Assembly: GCA_937880065.1 (NCBI GenBank)
Contig: CALFMA010000651.1
Location: forward strand, 1 to 7,763
Origin: an uncultured Ruminococcus sp.
GTDB taxonomy: Bacteria; Bacillota_A; Clostridia; Oscillospirales; Ruminococcaceae
DNA length: 7,763 nucleotides
Direction: 5' to 3'
In this document: piece by piece, positions 6,226 to 7,763 of the stretch
Layout of the letters: each line of letters starts with the position of its first letter
Numbering within the stretch: position 1 is the stretch's first letter
Program-made: the position numbers and the translations under genes
Notes under the pieces: model-generated
What the model saw: only the letters and a program-made list of their open reading frames with translations
The model's database searches: none
What the model was told of the DNA's origin: nothing

Positions 6226-6855
6226 TTATAAATTCTCCTCAATAAGTTTGATAAGTCTTTCAATTTCAGCCTGACGCATTTTCAGACTAACTGTATTTAC
6301 AATAAGTCTTGCGGAAATAGGTGCAACGTCCTCGATTACTTCAAGTCCGTTTTCCTTTAAAGTTGTGCCTGTTTCCACAATATCAACGATACCGTCAGCA
6401 AGGTTGAGAATTGGTGCAAGTTCAACTGAACCCTCAATCTTGATAATATCTGTATCCATTCCCTTTTTCTCAAAGAAACTTCTTGCCACATTGGGATATT
6501 TTGTAGCAATTGTCTTTACACCGTAACCGCTGTAAAAATCAAATCCCTTTTTAGTTGCAAGGGCAAATTTACATCTGCCGAAACCAAGGTCAACAAGTTC
6601 AAAGAACTTGCCTTTCATCTCCATAATTGTATCCTTGCCTACAACGCCCATATCACATACGCCATGTTCAACATATGTAATAACATCATTTGCCTTTGCA
6701 AGTACAACTTCAAGATTTGCATCGGGAACAGGAAGTATAAGCTTTCTGCCCTTTTCACGTACTGCTGTACAGTCAAATCCAAGCTTTTCAAGAAGTCCAA
6801 CTGTATCTTTTTCAAGTCTGCCCTTTGTAAGTGCTATTCTTATAGGTTTGCTCAT
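6226..6855 (-). CDS. hisG: HisG, ATP phosphoribosyltransferase, short form
   Basis: HisG is the committed step, joining ATP and PRPP to give phosphoribosyl-ATP. At 209 residues it is the short form, lacking the C-terminal ACT-like regulatory domain of the ~290-residue long form. Short-form enzymes need the HisZ regulatory subunit in a hetero-octamer, and hisZ is indeed immediately upstream. Motifs are IALTKGRL (7-14), YVEHGVCDMGVVGKD (61-75), CKFALAT (95-101) and the signature EGSVELAPILNLAD...VDIVETGTTL...NGL (141-171), whose ETGTT segment binds the PRPP phosphate. The ATG overlaps the hisZ stop as ATGA, with GGAGGA upstream, indicating coupled translation. Histidine feedback would act through HisZ (family knowledge). 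Confidence 0.97.
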   Translation of the reverse strand: MSKPIRIALTKGRLEKDTVGLLEKLGFDCTAVREKGRKLILPVPDANLEVVLAKANDVITYVEHGVCDMGVVGKDTIMEMKGKFFELVDLGFGRCKFALATKKGFDFYSGYGVKTIATKYPNVARSFFEKKGMDTDIIKIEGSVELAPILNLADGIVDIVETGTTLKENGLEVIEDVAPISARLIVNTVSLKMRQAEIERLIKLIEENL

Positions 6856-7547
6856 ATCTCGTCCTCCACGCTGTCGCAGTCAACTACAACAACCTTGCAA
6901 ATTTTCTTTTCCTTAGCGTACTCACGTACTGATTCAATATCGGTAAACAATGCATTTTCTACAATAAAGCCCTGTTCACGAAGTTCTCTTGCCTGCTTGA
7001 TAGCAGCAGCCTCAAAGCCTTCCTCAGCAAATACAATAACATCGGGAGCAGGCTCAGAGGGAAGAATTCCGTTTTTCTCAATTACCTTTGAAATGGCATT
7101 TACATTTACAGCAAAGCCGATAGCAGGAATATCATAGCCGAAATCGGCAATAAGCTTATCGTATCTTCCGCCTGTAACAACCTCGTCACCGTGACCTTTA
7201 AGGTATCCCTTAATAATAAGGCCTGTGTAGTAGTCGGTTTTGTTTACAAGTCCAAGGTCAACTGTAATATTGCCCTCATTGCCGTAAACCTCAGCAATAT
7301 CGCAGTAGATTTCACGAAGTTCGTCAAGTATACGCTTTACATTTTCGTCGGGAATAAGTTCCTCAGCCTTTTCAAATACCTCAACTCCGCCGAAAAGTGT
7401 GGGGAGCTTCTTCAAAGCAGCTGTAATGCTGTTGTTTCCGAATGTATCAAGGAAATCGTTAAGTGCAGGGAAATTCTTATTCTGAATAAGCTTTCTGATG
7501 TAATTCTTATCCTTTTCATCAGCTTCAAGGCGGTCAACAAGGCACTT
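6852..7547 (-). CDS. hisZ: HisZ, ATP phosphoribosyltransferase regulatory subunit (N-terminal half missing)
   Basis: HisZ is a histidyl-tRNA synthetase paralogue that lacks charging activity and allosterically controls short-form HisG. About 230 codons are visible of an expected ~390-400. Landmarks are KNFPALNDFLD (about 7450-7480), LKKLPTLFGGVEVFEKA (about 7365-7415), TDYYTGLIIKGY (about 7203-7238), VTGGRYDKLIADFG, and PAIGFAVNV of motif 3 (about 7105-7130). A C-terminal Rossmann-like segment (PDVIVFAEEG to VVVVD) resembles the anticodon-binding domain. Motifs 1 and 2 and the start codon are absent. HisZ-like sequence fades at about 7547, where the plus strand becomes leuB; the minus frame stays open to 7667 only by chance. 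A TTG at 7413-7415 could be taken for a start, but it lies inside conserved sequence with no ribosome binding site. A full HisRS is disfavoured by the hisG ATGA overlap. Confidence 0.9.
   Translation of the reverse strand, partial: KCLVDRLEADEKDKNYIRKLIQNKNFPALNDFLDTFGNNSITAALKKLPTLFGGVEVFEKAEELIPDENVKRILDELREIYCDIAEVYGNEGNITVDLGLVNKTDYYTGLIIKGYLKGHGDEVVTGGRYDKLIADFGYDIPAIGFAVNVNAISKVIEKNGILPSEPAPDVIVFAEEGFEAAAIKQARELREQGFIVENALFTDIESVREYAKEKKICKVVVVDCDSVEDEI
7527..7547. other. Inverted junction between his and leu/ilv loci
   Basis: In this ~20-nt block both strands read plausibly: AVNKALD of LeuB on plus and KCLVDRLE of HisZ on minus. To the left only HisZ makes sense, to the right only LeuB. 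Both genes lose their 5' parts here. This is the pattern expected of a microhomology-mediated inverted join, biological or technical. Confidence 0.7.
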
Positions 7548-7640
7548 GATGACGGATACAGAACGGGCGACATCATGCAGGAAGGCATGAAGAAGGTCGG
7601 CTGCTCCGAAATGGGAAGTATAATCGCGGCAAACGTTTAA
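7527..7640 (+). CDS. leuB: LeuB C-terminal fragment, 3-isopropylmalate dehydrogenase (5' truncated)
   Basis: The last ~37 codons of a plus-strand gene read KAVNKALDDGYRTGDI, then MQEGMKKVGCSEMGSII and a stop at 7638-7640. The DGYRTGDI and VGCSEMG blocks are characteristic of the C-terminus of 3-isopropylmalate dehydrogenase, the NAD-dependent enzyme of leucine synthesis. Upstream of about 7527 the plus-strand frame is just the antisense of hisZ, so roughly 320 residues including the active site are missing. The following gene encodes a branched-chain aminotransferase, which supports leucine-pathway context. The fragment could also come from another β-decarboxylating dehydrogenase such as isocitrate or tartrate dehydrogenase, but the wording fits LeuB best. 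Confidence 0.82.
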   Translation, partial: KAVNKALDDGYRTGDIMQEGMKKVGCSEMGSIIAANV

Positions 7641-7670
7641 GACACCGCTAAAGAAAGGATATGATTTTTA

Positions 7671-7763
7671 ATGCTTAATATCAGGTACGAATTGGTTGAA
7701 AACAGAAAGGCAAAGCCCGATCAGAATGCGCTTGGCTTCGGAAGATATTTCACCGACCATATG
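7671..7763 (+). CDS. ilvE: Branched-chain amino acid aminotransferase, N-terminus (3' end cut by window)
   Basis: The 31 codons from ATG at 7671 to the window end begin MLNIRYELVEN and continue KAKPDQNALGFGRYFTDHM. The KPD...LGFG.YFTDHM block is the conserved N-terminus of class II (BCAT-type) branched-chain aminotransferases, PLP enzymes that transfer the amino group between glutamate and leucine, isoleucine or valine. The start is supported by AAAGGA at 7654-7659, with 11 nt spacing. An alternative ATG at 7661 stops after five codons. It lies 30 nt after the leuB stop on the same strand, consistent with a leu/ilv operon. The catalytic lysine region is outside the window. Confidence 0.85.
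   Translation, partial: MLNIRYELVENRKAKPDQNALGFGRYFTDHM

Noticed and set aside
7191..7640. A 149-codon plus-strand frame ending in the LeuB C-terminus, as if a new fusion protein
   Set aside because: Only the last ~37 codons are LeuB-like. The preceding part is the complement of conserved HisZ sequence and is open by chance.
7548..7667. Minus-strand open extension upstream of hisZ
   Set aside because: The frame stays open, but its residues are the mirror of the LeuB C-terminus, do not resemble HisZ, and contain no start codon.
7548..7763. T-box or histidine leader upstream of hisZ
   Set aside because: The expected leader region is replaced by leuB/ilvE sequence on the opposite strand; no T-box motif or His-rich leader peptide is visible.

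Overview
The window is almost entirely a histidine-biosynthesis operon on the minus strand of what looks like a moderately AT-rich Clostridia genome, probably Ruminococcaceae/Oscillospiraceae-like and gut-associated. The lineage is inferred from three things: the HisZ plus short-form HisG architecture, strong GGAGG ribosome binding sites, and hairpin repeats of a style I associate with that group. No RNA gene in the window fixes the taxonomy.

Read in the direction of transcription (right to left), the layout is: hisZ (5'-truncated, 7547-6852), hisG (6855-6226), hisD (6225-4942), a 100-nt gap with a GC-rich palindrome, hisC (4841-3780), hisB (3787-3197), hisH (3196-2591), a TIGR04076-type small cysteine-rich protein (2573-2211), an unrecognised membrane-anchored protein (2116-1703), hisA (1687-959), a 235-nt gap filled mostly by a three-hairpin palindromic element, and hisF (723-1, cut by the window edge about 10 residues before its expected end). 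The genes are tightly packed: ATGA overlap hisZ/hisG, TAA-ATG abutment hisG/hisD and hisB/hisH, and an 8-nt overlap hisC/hisB. They supply ATP phosphoribosyltransferase (HisZ+HisG), HisA, the imidazole glycerol phosphate synthase pair HisH+HisF, HisB, HisC and HisD. The hisI/hisE functions and a histidinol-phosphate phosphatase are not in the window.

The right end (about 7527-7763) is a different locus on the plus strand: the last ~37 codons of leuB followed by the first 31 codons of a branched-chain aminotransferase (ilvE). The headless leuB and headless hisZ are joined 5' end to 5' end at about 7527-7547, in a short block that reads sensibly as both proteins. This is either an inverted chimeric join or a real rearrangement that removed the his promoter and both 5' gene halves. 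I favour an artefact.

I see no convincing new multi-gene system. The strongest unexplained signal is the 164-nt element at 777-940. Its two outer 56-nt arms are diverged inverted copies of one another, with six compensated base-pair changes, no uncompensated stem change, and a single-base bulge kept at the same place. The two non-his genes lodged between hisH and hisA come next in interest.
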